Shown here: one piece after another, positions 1 through 8,867 of the stretch
Layout of the letters: the number at the start of each line of letters is the position of its first letter
Numbering within the stretch: the first letter of the stretch is position 1
From: Flavobacterium enshiense
GTDB lineage: Bacteria > Bacteroidota > Bacteroidia > Flavobacteriales > Flavobacteriaceae
NCBI RefSeq assembly: GCF_022836875.1
Contig: NZ_CP090376.1
Span: 2,542,001 to 2,606,000 of the forward strand
Reading direction: 5' to 3'
DNA length: 64,000 nt
Position numbers and translations under genes: made by a program
The notes under the pieces: model-generated
The model's database searches: none
What the model saw: the letters and a program-made list of their open reading frames with translations, nothing else
What the model was told of the DNA's origin: nothing

Positions 1-2
1 AC

Positions 3-695
3 TTTGTAAAATACGACGTAAAACCTGGCAGCCTTTTCTTTATGAATCCAGGACAAATGCATCATTGGGAGTTATCAGCAGACATTCAGGGTTTCATATT
101 CTTTCACACACAATCGTATTATGACATCCATTATACCAGGAATCGGATAAACAATTTTCCGTTTTTTTTCAGCGTTAAGAATTCGCCTTTGTTGTATTTA
201 CAATCGTCTGATACTGCTTTCTTCAAATCGCTTTTTGAACAGATTTATTCTGAAAATCAATCCGACAATCTATTAAAAACCAATAAAATAATTTCGCTCA
301 TTGACTTGATTTATATTGAAAGTACACGTCACTATATCCGTAAAAACGAAATGGAAGTGATTCCGAAAAATCCATACACGCTTAAATTTCAAACCTTTGA
401 AGCTTTGGTGGAAGAACATTATAAATCAGAGAAATCGCCTTCGCAATATGCCAACAGGTTAAACATATCAGCAAAACACTTAAACAGAATCACTCAGAAT
501 ATGGTTGGAAAAACTACAACCGATATCATTTTGGACAGGGTTTTCCTTGAAGCGAAACGCGAAATGATTGCGCAGAAATTGAGTTTCAATCAGATTGCCG
601 ATCTCTTGGGCTATGAAGATTATGCCTATTTTTCGAGACTTTTCAGAAAAAAATGCGGTGAAACCCCTACTTCTTTTATAAAAAAATACAGATAA
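3..695 (+). CDS. AraC family transcriptional regulator (5' partial)
   Basis: The reading frame is open to the left edge of the window, so the N-terminus is missing; the ATG at 42 is internal, because the residues before it (FVKYDVKPGSLFF) continue a cupin-type sensing domain with the usual PGQMHHW turn. The last 100 residues form two helix-turn-helix units of the AraC/XylS type, with the typical ending YAYFSRLFRKKCGETPTSF. Family members bind a small ligand through the N-terminal cupin and activate a nearby promoter. No target is evident, because the next gene is a housekeeping methyltransferase. Family assignment is firm; ligand and regulon are unknown. Confidence 0.9.
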   Translation, partial: FVKYDVKPGSLFFMNPGQMHHWELSADIQGFIFFHTQSYYDIHYTRNRINNFPFFFSVKNSPLLYLQSSDTAFFKSLFEQIYSENQSDNLLKTNKIISLIDLIYIESTRHYIRKNEMEVIPKNPYTLKFQTFEALVEEHYKSEKSPSQYANRLNISAKHLNRITQNMVGKTTTDIILDRVFLEAKREMIAQKLSFNQIADLLGYEDYAYFSRLFRKKCGETPTSFIKKYR

Positions 696-718
696 GTCAT
701 ATAAACAGATAAATTACT

Positions 719-726
719 TATCTTTG
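719..726 (+). promoter_or_regulatory. -7 promoter element for the RsmB-type methyltransferase gene
   Basis: TATCTTTG matches the Bacteroidota -7 consensus TAnnTTTG. It lies 18 bases before the ATG at 745, so a TTG at 724 inside this element cannot be the start codon. No clear -33 TTTG is seen. Confidence 0.6.
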
Positions 727-744
727 CAGGCTTATTTTTTTACA

Positions 745-1959
745 ATGAGATTACACAGAAACTTAGTATTTACAACCATTGACTCGCTGATGGCGATTTT
801 CAATGAAGGACAATATGCCGATAAGGTAGTAGCTTTAGCTTTGAAAAAAGACAAACGCTGGGGAAGTCATGACCGAAAATTTGTTGCGGAAACCATTTAT
901 GAAATCGTTCGATGGAAGCGTTTATATGCAGAAATTGCCGAAGTAAAAGAACCGTACGACAGGGACAATATCTGGAGAATGTTTGCGGTTTGGGCCGTTT
1001 TACGTGGTTACACCCTACCCGATTGGAAATATTTTGAAGCAACCCCTGTTAGAAAAATCAAGGGACGTTTTGACGAACTTTCTAAAATCAGAAAATACCG
1101 TGAATCAATTCCGGACTGGATGGATGAACTGGGCACTAAGGAATTAGGCGAAGATCTATGGACTAAAGAACTCCACGCCCAAAACGAGCAGGCAAAAGTT
1201 ATCCTACGTGTGAATACTTTGAAAACCACTCGCGAAAAATTGCGAGCTATTTTAATGGATTTAGACATTGATACCGAAATGCCGAACGAATATCCGGATG
1301 CCCTTATTTTAAAGGAGAGAGCGAATGTATTCTTAACAGACGCTTTCAAAGAAGGTTTGTTTGAAGTTCAGGACGCTTCTTCACAATTGGTAGCTCGTTT
1401 CTTAGATGTAAAACCAGGAATGAGAATTGTTGACACTTGCGCAGGTGCCGGTGGAAAAACATTGCACATTGCTTCTTTGATGGAAAACAAGGGACAATTG
1501 ATTGCAATGGATTTATACGAAAGTAAACTTAAGCAGTTAAAACTTCGTGCTAAAAGAAACGGTGCCTTTAATATCGAGCCACGTGTAATTGAAGGAACAA
1601 AAACAATCAAAAAACTTCACGAAAAAGCCGACAGGGTTTTAATTGATGCTCCATGCAGCGGTTTAGGCGTTTTAAAACGTAATCCTGACAGCAAGTGGAA
1701 ACTTCAACCGGAATTCATCGATAACATCCGAAAAGTTCAGGCCGAAGTTTTAGAAAGCTATTCAAAAATAGTGAAACCTGGTGGAAAGTTAGTGTATGCT
1801 ACCTGTTCGGTATTACCATCTGAAAACCAGGAACAAATTGAAAAATTCCTAAAAACGGAAAGCGGTAAAAACTTCACGTTCGTAAAAGACGTAAAAGTTT
1901 TAGCTTCCGAATCGGGATTTGATGGTTTTTATATGGCTTTATTAGACCGAAAACAATAA
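745..1959 (+). CDS. RsmB/NOP-family rRNA (cytosine-C5) methyltransferase
   Basis: This is a 404-residue class I SAM-dependent methyltransferase of the NOL1/NOP2/Sun type, which makes m5C in ribosomal RNA. Visible motifs are the SAM-binding loop DTCAGAGGKT, motif IV DAPCSGLGVLKRNPD, and motif VI YATCSVLPSENQEQ. The two motif cysteines are the expected base-release and nucleophile residues. The N-terminal 140 residues are a short NusB-like RNA-binding region. The ATG at 745 is chosen because the upstream in-frame TTG lies inside the promoter. The closest named relative is RsmB (16S C967), but paralogues with other target positions exist, so no symbol is given. Confidence 0.9.
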   Translation: MRLHRNLVFTTIDSLMAIFNEGQYADKVVALALKKDKRWGSHDRKFVAETIYEIVRWKRLYAEIAEVKEPYDRDNIWRMFAVWAVLRGYTLPDWKYFEATPVRKIKGRFDELSKIRKYRESIPDWMDELGTKELGEDLWTKELHAQNEQAKVILRVNTLKTTREKLRAILMDLDIDTEMPNEYPDALILKERANVFLTDAFKEGLFEVQDASSQLVARFLDVKPGMRIVDTCAGAGGKTLHIASLMENKGQLIAMDLYESKLKQLKLRAKRNGAFNIEPRVIEGTKTIKKLHEKADRVLIDAPCSGLGVLKRNPDSKWKLQPEFIDNIRKVQAEVLESYSKIVKPGGKLVYATCSVLPSENQEQIEKFLKTESGKNFTFVKDVKVLASESGFDGFYMALLDRKQ

Positions 1960-1976
1960 ATCCAGAGCCCTCCCAA

Positions 1977-3092
1977 ATGAAAAAAAACTACACCTTAACC
2001 TTACTATTACTATTAAGCGTTACTTTAAGTTTTGCTCAGACAGGAGCACCGGCTTCCCCATATTACAATGGATTTAACTGGAACCTAACCGGAACAGCTT
2101 TGAAAAATGCTCTGGCAACAAAAATAACGACGACACATACTAATTTACTTTCTTATACTCCGGGAGTTTGGGAAGCATCAAAAGTGACCGACCTAGATCC
2201 AAATGACGCAACAAATACTAATGTATTATTGATTTACGGATTCAGCAATAACATTTGCCCTACATCAACTGCAGATGACAACGATCACAGAAGAAGGGAT
2301 AAAAACAGTAATGGAGGCGGAACGTTATGCGAATGGAACAGAGAACATGTTTTTGCCAAATCATTAGCTGATCCAGATCTTGATGATGGAGGTTCAAGCG
2401 ATGCCGGAGAAGATGCACACCATATCCGTTCCAGTGATGTTGACAGAAATAACGATAGAGCAAGCGAAAAATTTGCGCAAGGATCAGGAAACTCACACGA
2501 TGTAACAGTCACTACCTGGTATCCGGGTGACGAATGGAAAGGTGATGTTGCTCGAATGATTATGTATATGTACCTGAGATACGGATCACAATGTTTACCA
2601 ATATATGCTGGAGTTGGAACTCCAGTTGCTGCTGACGGCAATATGATCGATTTGTTCCTCCAATGGAATGCTGAAGATCCTGTCTCACAATATGAAGACA
2701 ACAGAAATACATATCATGGAAACACAGCTAACACATATGCACAAGGTAACCGAAATCCTTTCATTGACAATCCTTACTTAGCAACCTTGATTTGGGGAGG
2801 ACCTACTGCTCAAAACAGATGGCCAACTTTAAGTACTGAAAATTTCAATACTTTAGCTAACATTTCTATCTATCCTAATCCGACAAAAGATAACCGAATC
2901 ACCATAACATCGGAAACAGAATTGAATGAAATTCAGTTAATCAATAGTAATGGCCAGATAATTCAGGATATTAAAAGCCCGGCTGCATTCCAAAACACAC
3001 ACACTTTGAATAATTTACCTCGAGGTTTTTATTTGGTAAAATTGTCCGCTGCAAACAATAAAACAATAACAAAGAAGATAGTAGTTAACTAA
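1977..3092 (+). CDS. Secreted endonuclease I with T9SS sorting domain
   Basis: This 371-residue protein begins with a signal peptide (hydrophobic LTLLLLLSVTLSFA then QTG). The body is an endonuclease I domain (PF04231, HNH-like beta-beta-alpha-metal nucleases), shown by EWNREHVFAKS, DAHHIRSSD and NRNPFIDNP. It ends in a type A T9SS C-terminal domain starting IYPNPTKDN and closing TKKIVVN. The protein therefore should cross the outer membrane and degrade extracellular DNA or RNA, probably for nutrient scavenging. It starts 17 bases after the upstream methyltransferase stop and may share its transcript. A strong terminator follows. Confidence 0.92.
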   Translation: MKKNYTLTLLLLLSVTLSFAQTGAPASPYYNGFNWNLTGTALKNALATKITTTHTNLLSYTPGVWEASKVTDLDPNDATNTNVLLIYGFSNNICPTSTADDNDHRRRDKNSNGGGTLCEWNREHVFAKSLADPDLDDGGSSDAGEDAHHIRSSDVDRNNDRASEKFAQGSGNSHDVTVTTWYPGDEWKGDVARMIMYMYLRYGSQCLPIYAGVGTPVAADGNMIDLFLQWNAEDPVSQYEDNRNTYHGNTANTYAQGNRNPFIDNPYLATLIWGGPTAQNRWPTLSTENFNTLANISIYPNPTKDNRITITSETELNEIQLINSNGQIIQDIKSPAAFQNTHTLNNLPRGFYLVKLSAANNKTITKKIVVN

Positions 3093-3120
3093 TTCATTTT
3101 CTTTGCTTAACACATAAAAA

Positions 3121-3145
3121 AATCCACCAAATGGTGGATTTTTTT
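3121..3145 (+). terminator. Rho-independent terminator of the endonuclease gene
   Basis: AATCCACCA and TGGTGGATT form a perfect 9-bp stem with a 2-base loop, followed by a T-run. Confidence 0.85.
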
Positions 3146-3159
3146 GTTACTTTACCAGC

Positions 3160-3546
3160 ATAAAACGATTAGCAAATATCGGTCTTTTAACAACTTCCTT
3201 ATTCGGTTATACGGAATGGGGAAAAGGGAGAAGTGCGTTTCTTTATGAAATTGAATTCGAGCTACTTTTCAGGCAACCTCATTTATTGGAATCCCTAACA
3301 CATCCTCTCATTCTTGGAAGCCTGGGCGGTCAACTGATACTATTATACTGTACCGTCAAAAACAATAGCTCAAAAAAACTCAATTTACTCGGTTTAGTAA
3401 TGCTTAGCTTACTTATGCTTTTGGTGTTACTTGTTGGAATCTTATCTTCCAATCTCAAAATAATTCTTTCCGCTATCCCTTTCTTATGTTTTGCAGTAAT
3501 GCTGCTTATTGCCATAAAAAAAGAGAGGCTGAAAACCTCTCTCTAA
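3160..3546 (+). CDS. Small membrane protein with apparent ATA start
   Basis: The coding frame runs well upstream of the first standard start codon (TTG at 3286). Translated from the ATA at 3160 it reads IKRLANIGLLTTSLFGYTEW, which looks like a normal N-terminal transmembrane helix, followed by a short loop (YEIEFELLF) and three more hydrophobic segments, 128 codons in all. I recall similar flavobacterial proteins that begin MK..IGL..TG..GYLEWG, but no name or function. There is no in-frame ATG or GTG between the upstream terminator and 3286. Either ATA is used as a start, or an ATG was lost by mutation or a base-call error. The end of this gene overlaps the rho terminator hairpin. Confidence 0.6.
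   Translation: MKRLANIGLLTTSLFGYTEWGKGRSAFLYEIEFELLFRQPHLLESLTHPLILGSLGGQLILLYCTVKNNSSKKLNLLGLVMLSLLMLLVLLVGILSSNLKIILSAIPFLCFAVMLLIAIKKERLKTSL
3516..3542 (-). terminator. Terminator hairpin of rho, inside the end of the convergent gene
   Basis: AGAGAGG (3522-3528) pairs with CCTCTCT (3536-3542). Read on the minus strand, the hairpin is followed by seven T residues, so it serves rho. It lies within the last codons of the plus-strand membrane protein gene. Confidence 0.7.
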
Positions 3547-3554
3547 ATCTTTAT

Positions 3555-5345
3555 CTAATCATTCATCGAAATCAAGAACTCCTCGTTGTTTCTTGTTTTC
3601 TTGAATCTGTCGTTGATGAAATCCATCGCTTCCACCGGATTCATATCCGCAAGATATTTACGCATAATCCACATTCTCTGAATTGTATTCTCATCCAACA
3701 ATAAATCGTCACGACGCGTACTTGAAGATGTAAGATCGATAGCAGGGAAAATACGTCTGTTGGCAATCTTTCTGTCCAACTGCAATTCCATGTTACCCGT
3801 ACCTTTGAATTCTTCGAAGATAACTTCGTCCATTTTTGAACCGGTTTCTGTCAATGCCGTAGCAATGATACTCAACGAACCACCATTTTCCACATTACGT
3901 GCCGCTCCGAAGAAACGTTTTGGCTTTTGCAGTGCATTAGCGTCCACACCACCACTCAATACTTTTCCTGATGCCGGCTGAACCGTGTTATAAGCTCTCG
4001 CTAAACGCGTAATCGAATCCAAAAGAATCACAACATCATGACCACATTCTACCAGGCGTTTTGCTTTTTCCAAAACGATGTTGGCAATTTTAACGTGTTC
4101 CTGCGGCTCTCTGTCAAAAGTCGAAGCAATTACTTCTCCTCTCACACTGCGCTGCATGTCGGTTACCTCTTCCGGACGTTCGTCAATCAATAATACAATT
4201 AAATATACTTCAGGATGATTGGCTGCAATCGCGTTGGCAATGTCTTTCAACAACATTGTCTTACCCGTTTTCGGCTGTGCTACAATCATACCACGCTGTC
4301 CTTTTCCTATTGGTGAGAACAAATCGATAACACGGGTCGAAATCGTACTTTGTCTTTCGGCTAATCGGAATTTTTCAGTTGGAAAAACCGGAGTCAAATG
4401 TTCAAATGATATTCTGTCTCGCACTACTTGAGGGTCGTGTCCGTTAATTTTCAACACTTTCACCAATGGGAAGTATTTCTCTCCTTCTTTCGGAGGACGA
4501 ACAACACCTTTTACGGTATCTCCTGTTTTTAATCCGAATAAACGAATTTGGGAAGTCGACAAATATATATCATCAGGTGAAGCAAGGTAATTATAATCCG
4601 AAGAACGTAAAAAACCGTAACCGTCCGGCATCATTTCCAGCACACCTTCGCTTTCAATGATTCCGTCGAATTCATATTCAGCTTCTCTGAAATTCTGCTT
4701 TTTGTGTTTTTGATTTGGATTTTGGTTCTGATTGGGATTATTCTGATTAGCTCCTCCCTGATTAGGATTTTGAGGTTTCGTAACTGGAGCTTCTGTAACT
4801 GGTTCCGCTACTTCTGCAACTGAAGCTGTTTCTTCAACTTCTTTATTTTGTGCAGGTCTGATCTTAGTATTCTGATTGCTTTCTTTTGTAAAGGGCTGTT
4901 TCTTAACAAACTCTTTCTTTTTATTTACAAAATTTTCGCGCTTTGGTTCCGCTGCTTCTGTTGTAGGTTTTTCAACAACTTCTTCTTTTAATTCAGTTTC
5001 AGCTAATTCAGTTTCAGCAACTTTCTTGTGAAGCTTAGGAGTGAATATTTTTTTCTCAGCCTGAGCAGGTTCGCCGGATTCTTCTTTATGTTGGCTGGAT
5101 TCTTCTTTAAGTTGGCTGGATTCTTCTTTAACAGGCTTAATGCGAGCGCGCTTTGCTTTCTCCTCCGGTTGGGGAGTTTCCTGAAGAGCAGGCTTAACAA
5201 CCTCAGGATTAGCCGCTTGATAATCTAAAATCTGATAAACCAATTCATCTTTCTTAAGATTACGATATTTATTGATTTTAGCGATTTTAGCGATTTCTTG
5301 AAGCTCAGGCAGCTTCATTTCTTTTAACACAGAAATATCAAACAT
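3555..5345 (-). CDS. rho: Transcription termination factor Rho
   Basis: This is a 596-residue hexameric RNA-dependent ATPase that ends transcripts. In order it has the Rho N-terminal helical domain (residues 1-45), a long low-complexity linker (about 50-230) rich in Glu, Lys, Asn, Pro and Gln, an RNA-binding cold-shock-like domain ([16 protein letters not shown]), Walker A (QPKTGKT, near residue 360) and Walker B ([16 protein letters not shown]). E. coli Rho has 419 residues; the excess is the linker insertion, which is usual in Bacteroidota. The linker contains near-identical repeats ([20 protein letters not shown]) encoded by 21- to 24-base units. Its position back to back with a DUF4293 gene is common in flavobacteria. 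Confidence 0.97.
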   Translation of the reverse strand: MFDISVLKEMKLPELQEIAKIAKINKYRNLKKDELVYQILDYQAANPEVVKPALQETPQPEEKAKRARIKPVKEESSQLKEESSQHKEESGEPAQAEKKIFTPKLHKKVAETELAETELKEEVVEKPTTEAAEPKRENFVNKKKEFVKKQPFTKESNQNTKIRPAQNKEVEETASVAEVAEPVTEAPVTKPQNPNQGGANQNNPNQNQNPNQKHKKQNFREAEYEFDGIIESEGVLEMMPDGYGFLRSSDYNYLASPDDIYLSTSQIRLFGLKTGDTVKGVVRPPKEGEKYFPLVKVLKINGHDPQVVRDRISFEHLTPVFPTEKFRLAERQSTISTRVIDLFSPIGKGQRGMIVAQPKTGKTMLLKDIANAIAANHPEVYLIVLLIDERPEEVTDMQRSVRGEVIASTFDREPQEHVKIANIVLEKAKRLVECGHDVVILLDSITRLARAYNTVQPASGKVLSGGVDANALQKPKRFFGAARNVENGGSLSIIATALTETGSKMDEVIFEEFKGTGNMELQLDRKIANRRIFPAIDLTSSSTRRDDLLLDENTIQRMWIMRKYLADMNPVEAMDFINDRFKKTRNNEEFLISMND

Positions 5346-5501
5346 GTAGTGTATCTGAATTTAATTAGAGTAATGTGATACTAAAATTTGGGTAAGGATT
5401 TTTTTGAATTGAAACAATCGTAAAATGAAGTACTTACGGTTTTGTATTGCAATAATACGAATTTTATTTAAAAAACAATAGTATTTCTAGGAAAAAGAAA
5501 C

Positions 5502-5509
5502 TATTTTTG
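5502..5509 (+). promoter_or_regulatory. -7 promoter element for the DUF4293 gene
   Basis: TATTTTTG matches TAnnTTTG, 19 bases before the ATG at 5529. Confidence 0.5.
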
Positions 5510-5528
5510 TCCGACAATAAACCAAAAA

Positions 5529-5939
5529 ATGATACAAAGAATTCAGACAGTTTATCTTTTCCTTGCCTTTGTTTGTTCAGGGGTTTTGCCTTTTATTTTT
5601 CCGTTATGGAAAGATATGGCCGGAAAAGATTTCTATTTCATGCTGGATGTAGTGTATGCTGCCATTTTTGGATTGTGTACTACACTTGCCTTAGTAAGCA
5701 TCATTAGTTTTAAGAAAAGACAAAATCAGTTTGTGATGAACCGACTGAACATAATATTAAACTTTATATTACTAGGATTATTTGTGTATCGATTACTAAA
5801 CCTATCCGGAGAAGCTACGGTTTCTGAGAAGGGTATTGGGATGTTTCTTCCTGTCATTTCTATCGTTTTGTTAGTCTTAGCCAATAAGGCCATCAAAAAG
5901 GACGAAGATCTCGTAAAATCTGTAGACCGATTACGATAA
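5529..5939 (+). CDS. DUF4293 family membrane protein
   Basis: This 136-residue integral membrane protein has four predicted transmembrane helices (starting VYLFLAFVCSGVLPF, YAAIFGLCTTLALVS, LNIILNFILLGLFVY and MFLPVISIVLLVLA). It opens with MIQRIQTVYL, characteristic of the DUF4293 family found next to rho across Flavobacteriaceae. Its function is unknown. It is transcribed away from rho from its own promoter and ends at a strong terminator. Confidence 0.88.
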   Translation: MIQRIQTVYLFLAFVCSGVLPFIFPLWKDMAGKDFYFMLDVVYAAIFGLCTTLALVSIISFKKRQNQFVMNRLNIILNFILLGLFVYRLLNLSGEATVSEKGIGMFLPVISIVLLVLANKAIKKDEDLVKSVDRLR

Positions 5940-5970
5940 ACCTTTCATCTTAGTTTATTAGTGCGCGAAA

Positions 5971-6002
5971 AATCCGAATCTTAACTGGTTCGGATTTTTT
6001 TA
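5971..6002 (+). terminator. Terminator after the DUF4293 gene
   Basis: AATCCGAA (5971-5978) pairs with TTCGGATT (5989-5996), followed by T residues. Confidence 0.85.
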
Positions 6003-6053
6003 TGAAATAAAGCAAAACGACATTACTTATTATCCATAATTAGCAGCATTCAT

Positions 6054-6094
6054 ATCACCAAATTTGGTGATGCAAAATCACTAAATTTGGTGAT
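6054..6094. promoter_or_regulatory. Two tandem 18-bp palindromes upstream of the response regulator
   Basis: 6054-6071 is a perfect palindrome, ATCACCAAATTTGGTGAT. 6077-6094 repeats it with one change (C to T, giving ATCACTAAATTTGGTGAT). Both are followed by GCAAA, so the unit repeats every 23 bases, about two helical turns. The single change creates a -7 element, TAAATTTG, at 6082-6089. This is a likely operator pair for a dimeric DNA-binding protein, possibly the LuxR-type regulator encoded 50 bases downstream. Confidence 0.75.
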
Positions 6095-6115
6095 GCAAAT
6101 CTTAATTTAAAATCT

Positions 6116-6123
6116 TACATTTG
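6116..6123 (+). promoter_or_regulatory. Second -7 promoter element for the response regulator operon
   Basis: TACATTTG matches TAnnTTTG, 20 bases before the ATG at 6144. With the element at 6082 there may be two start points. Confidence 0.5.
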
Positions 6124-6143
6124 GTTTTACCAATTTGAGAAGA

Positions 6144-6809
6144 ATGTCAGAAAAAATACGAATCTACCTTGCCGACGACCACCAAATTCTGATTGACGGG
6201 CTTATTGCCGTTTTAAAGACCAACAAAAATTTTGAAGTTGTTGGCTATTCCCTATCCGGGGAAAATCTTGCAGATGAAGTTACAGGTAAAAATATCGACA
6301 TCTTACTCATGGACATCAACATGCCAAAAAAAGACGGTATTGAAGTCCTCAAACAATTCAACCAAAAAGGTTTCCCGTGTAATGTAATTGTTTTTTCAAG
6401 TTTTGATGACCTGAAACTAATAAAGGAAGTTCTTCAGTTAGGCGCCAAAGGATACTTAACAAAACAATCGGCCGGCGAAAACATAATCGAAGCCATCAAC
6501 ACGGTTTATAACGGAGAAGAATATTATTCCAAATCGGTACGCGAAAAAATTTTCCTTTCGTTCACGGGTAAGGCAGAACAAAACAATAACCCCTACAATG
6601 AAATGTCGCCCGTATCCATAACAGATCGCGAACTTGAAATCTTAAAACTTATTTCACTTGAATACAGCGGGAAAGAAATAAGCGAAGCATTATTCATCAG
6701 TGTAAACACTGTAGAAACCCATCGTAAAAACCTTCTCAAAAAATTAAATATCAAAACCACCATCGGATTGGTGAAATACGCTTTGAAACATAAATTAATC
6801 AATAACTAA
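6144..6809 (+). CDS. NarL/FixJ-family response regulator
   Basis: This 221-residue two-component regulator has an N-terminal receiver domain with the acidic pair DD near residue 10, the phosphoacceptor Asp57 in LLMDINMP, and a conserved Lys in TKQSAGE. The C-terminal LuxR-type helix-turn-helix reads ITDRELEILKLISLEYSGKEISEALFISVNTVETHRKNLLKKL. The ATG at 6144 is preferred to an upstream TTG at 6135. It is followed by an unknown 93-residue gene and a histidine kinase in the same direction, which makes that kinase the likely partner. The palindromes just upstream suggest autoregulation; this is inference. Confidence 0.93.
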   Translation: MSEKIRIYLADDHQILIDGLIAVLKTNKNFEVVGYSLSGENLADEVTGKNIDILLMDINMPKKDGIEVLKQFNQKGFPCNVIVFSSFDDLKLIKEVLQLGAKGYLTKQSAGENIIEAINTVYNGEEYYSKSVREKIFLSFTGKAEQNNNPYNEMSPVSITDRELEILKLISLEYSGKEISEALFISVNTVETHRKNLLKKLNIKTTIGLVKYALKHKLINN

Positions 6810-6827
6810 CCTTAAAAAAAAAACAGT

Positions 6828-7109
6828 ATGGCACTTTTAAGAAAATATGGCTATCAGACTACCGCAGAGGACGAATTCGACTTCAATTTTGAAATTCCAG
6901 CAAACTGTAATTTCACAACAGAGTATGATTCAGGCGAAAATATCAACACCATCAACATTGTGTTAAATTCAGGACAGTCTCAGCCTTCAAGTACTTACAA
7001 TACAGAATACACCACCTTTAATTCTTCCGAAGGTGTTTTAAGAGTGAGCTTTGAGCAAACTCTTAACGGAATAACGATAAAAAAACCACTGATTACCGTT
7101 TCAAATTAA
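6828..7109 (+). CDS. Hypothetical 93-residue protein between regulator and kinase
   Basis: I do not recognise this protein. It has no signal peptide or membrane segment, a basic start (MALLRKYGYQ), and then an acidic body rich in Ser, Thr, Asn and short beta-like stretches (INTINIVLNSG, GVLRVSFEQTLNGITIKK). It sits 18 bases after the response regulator and 4 bases before the kinase, so it is almost certainly co-transcribed with them. It may be a cytoplasmic accessory or a product controlled by the system. No function is assigned. Confidence 0.75.
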   Translation: MALLRKYGYQTTAEDEFDFNFEIPANCNFTTEYDSGENINTINIVLNSGQSQPSSTYNTEYTTFNSSEGVLRVSFEQTLNGITIKKPLITVSN

Positions 7110-7113
7110 ACCA

Positions 7114-8865
7114 TTGAGAATTAATAATTATTTTTTCATCTTATTTCTGTCTTTCGCAGCTTTTTCACAGCAAAAAACTGCGAAAGATTCTTTTGAATAT
7201 TACAAGAAAACTAACCAGTTTCAAAAAGCACTTACATATTCAGATAAGAAAGCGGCCTATTTTTTAAAGAAAAAACAGTACTCGAATTACACTAAACAGA
7301 TTACAAACAAAGCCACTATTCTTACCAATGACATCAAAGACCCAAAGCGATCGTTAAAACTAATTTACGAATCACTCACTACATTAAACAATGCTCCTGA
7401 TTTTGAAAAAGTAAAGCTTTATCCGGAACTAGCCAGAACGTATTTTCGTTTACAAAAGTTTGATAAAGCAGTGGAGATTGCCAAAAAAGGATTAAAAACC
7501 GCAAGAGCTTCTAAAAACGATACTGTCATTTTTAAGCTGAATTATAATATTCTTGCCGCCTATATTTCATTTTTTGATACACAAAACGCCTTTCCATACC
7601 TGGAACCTTCTTTAAAAATGGCTAAAAAACTAAAAGATGATTATGAAATTTCCAGAACATACAATATTCATTTTGCTTTCTACAGCCATATTCAGGAAAG
7701 AGATATTGCTAAGAAATATCTAGATTCCTCTATCATTTATGCTAAAAAATCGGGGGTACAAAAAATAATTAATGATGCACAAAGCAATTTAGGTGTACAT
7801 TATTTAACCGAAGAAATCGATTATAAAAAAGCTCGCGACTTATATCTTGACTTAATTGAAAAAAATAAAAACGATTCCCTTAATGAAGAGTATTCTCATT
7901 ATTACATAAACATTTCTTTAGCTTATGAAAACTTAGGAGACCTTGCATCGGCAAATAAATATCTGAATAAATATGCCGAATATGCCATCTATGCCCTAAA
8001 GCACAAATTCGATGGTGAACTCGAAGGTATCCGAACCAAATATGAGCTGGATAAAGCGGAAATGGAATTTAAGGAACAGGAAATGCTTTTAAAGCAGAAA
8101 CAACTTAAAAGTGAAAAAATGCTTTATTTGCTGATTGCTTTACTGTCTTTAGTTGGTGTTTTGTTCTACTTCTTTTACCAGAATTTGAAACTAAAACAAA
8201 AAAACAAGCTAAAAGATCTTCGCCACAACACACAACAAAAACTTGTAAATGCTACAATTGACGGCCAGGAAGAAGAACGTAAGCGTCTTTCAGCGATATT
8301 ACATGACAATATCAGCGCCTTGTTATCTTCTGCCAGTCTGCATATGATGGCCTTCGAAGCAGAACATCCTGAAATAGCCGAAGAACTCAAAAAAACGAAA
8401 AGCATCATCAAAGAAGCACACGATAAAGTCCGTGATTTATCACATGCTCTGATTCCGCCTGTTTTAGAAAAACTGGGGTTAATTACCGCCCTTGAGGATT
8501 TATGCGAAAAAAACTCCAATTCGCTTATCCATTTTAAGTTTGACAATTTTATTGAAGAAGAAATCCGTTTTCAAAATGATTTCGAAATGAAATTATACTT
8601 TATCGTTGCCGAATTATTCAATAACATTATTAAACACAGTGATGCTTCTGAAGCTTCTTTAACCATTAATAAAGAAAGTGGTCAGCTTTCCGTAAATATT
8701 GAAGATAACGGAAAGGGATTCGATGATAAGGAAGGTAAAATAAATGAAGGCCTTGGGCTTACACAGATAAAAACTCGAATCAAAAGCCTAAAAGGAAATA
8801 TAAATATCAATTCCACAGAAAAAAAGGGAACATTGATTTTTATCAAAATACCGATTGAAAACTAA
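7114..8865 (+). CDS. TPR-containing sensor histidine kinase (HisKA_3 type)
   Basis: This 583-residue kinase starts at TTG 7114, 4 bases after the preceding stop. A signal peptide (FFILFLSFAAFSQ) leads to a periplasmic region of tetratricopeptide-like helices (about 30-330), one transmembrane helix (MLYLLIALLSLVGVLFYFFY, about 335-355), a HisKA_3 dimerisation segment with phosphoacceptor His397 (LSAILHDNISALL) and an HATPase domain with N-box ELFNNIIKHS and G-box DNGKGFDDKEG. Kinases of this build pair with NarL/FixJ regulators, matching the gene two positions upstream. The ligand is unknown. It meets the next gene tail to tail with a 2-base gap. Confidence 0.9.
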   Translation: MRINNYFFILFLSFAAFSQQKTAKDSFEYYKKTNQFQKALTYSDKKAAYFLKKKQYSNYTKQITNKATILTNDIKDPKRSLKLIYESLTTLNNAPDFEKVKLYPELARTYFRLQKFDKAVEIAKKGLKTARASKNDTVIFKLNYNILAAYISFFDTQNAFPYLEPSLKMAKKLKDDYEISRTYNIHFAFYSHIQERDIAKKYLDSSIIYAKKSGVQKIINDAQSNLGVHYLTEEIDYKKARDLYLDLIEKNKNDSLNEEYSHYYINISLAYENLGDLASANKYLNKYAEYAIYALKHKFDGELEGIRTKYELDKAEMEFKEQEMLLKQKQLKSEKMLYLLIALLSLVGVLFYFFYQNLKLKQKNKLKDLRHNTQQKLVNATIDGQEEERKRLSAILHDNISALLSSASLHMMAFEAEHPEIAEELKKTKSIIKEAHDKVRDLSHALIPPVLEKLGLITALEDLCEKNSNSLIHFKFDNFIEEEIRFQNDFEMKLYFIVAELFNNIIKHSDASEASLTINKESGQLSVNIEDNGKGFDDKEGKINEGLGLTQIKTRIKSLKGNININSTEKKGTLIFIKIPIEN

Positions 8866-8867
8866 AA

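Noticed and set aside
724..744. TTG-initiated extension of the RsmB-type methyltransferase
   Set aside because: The extension overlaps the consensus -7 element TATCTTTG, so ATG 745 is used. The same reasoning moved the starts at 6135, 23104 (minus), 25427, 36980, 50948 (minus) and 59730.
3330..3704. Small frames overlapping the ATA-start membrane gene and the rho end
   Set aside because: They run antisense or out of frame to stronger coding sequence and cross the terminator hairpin.
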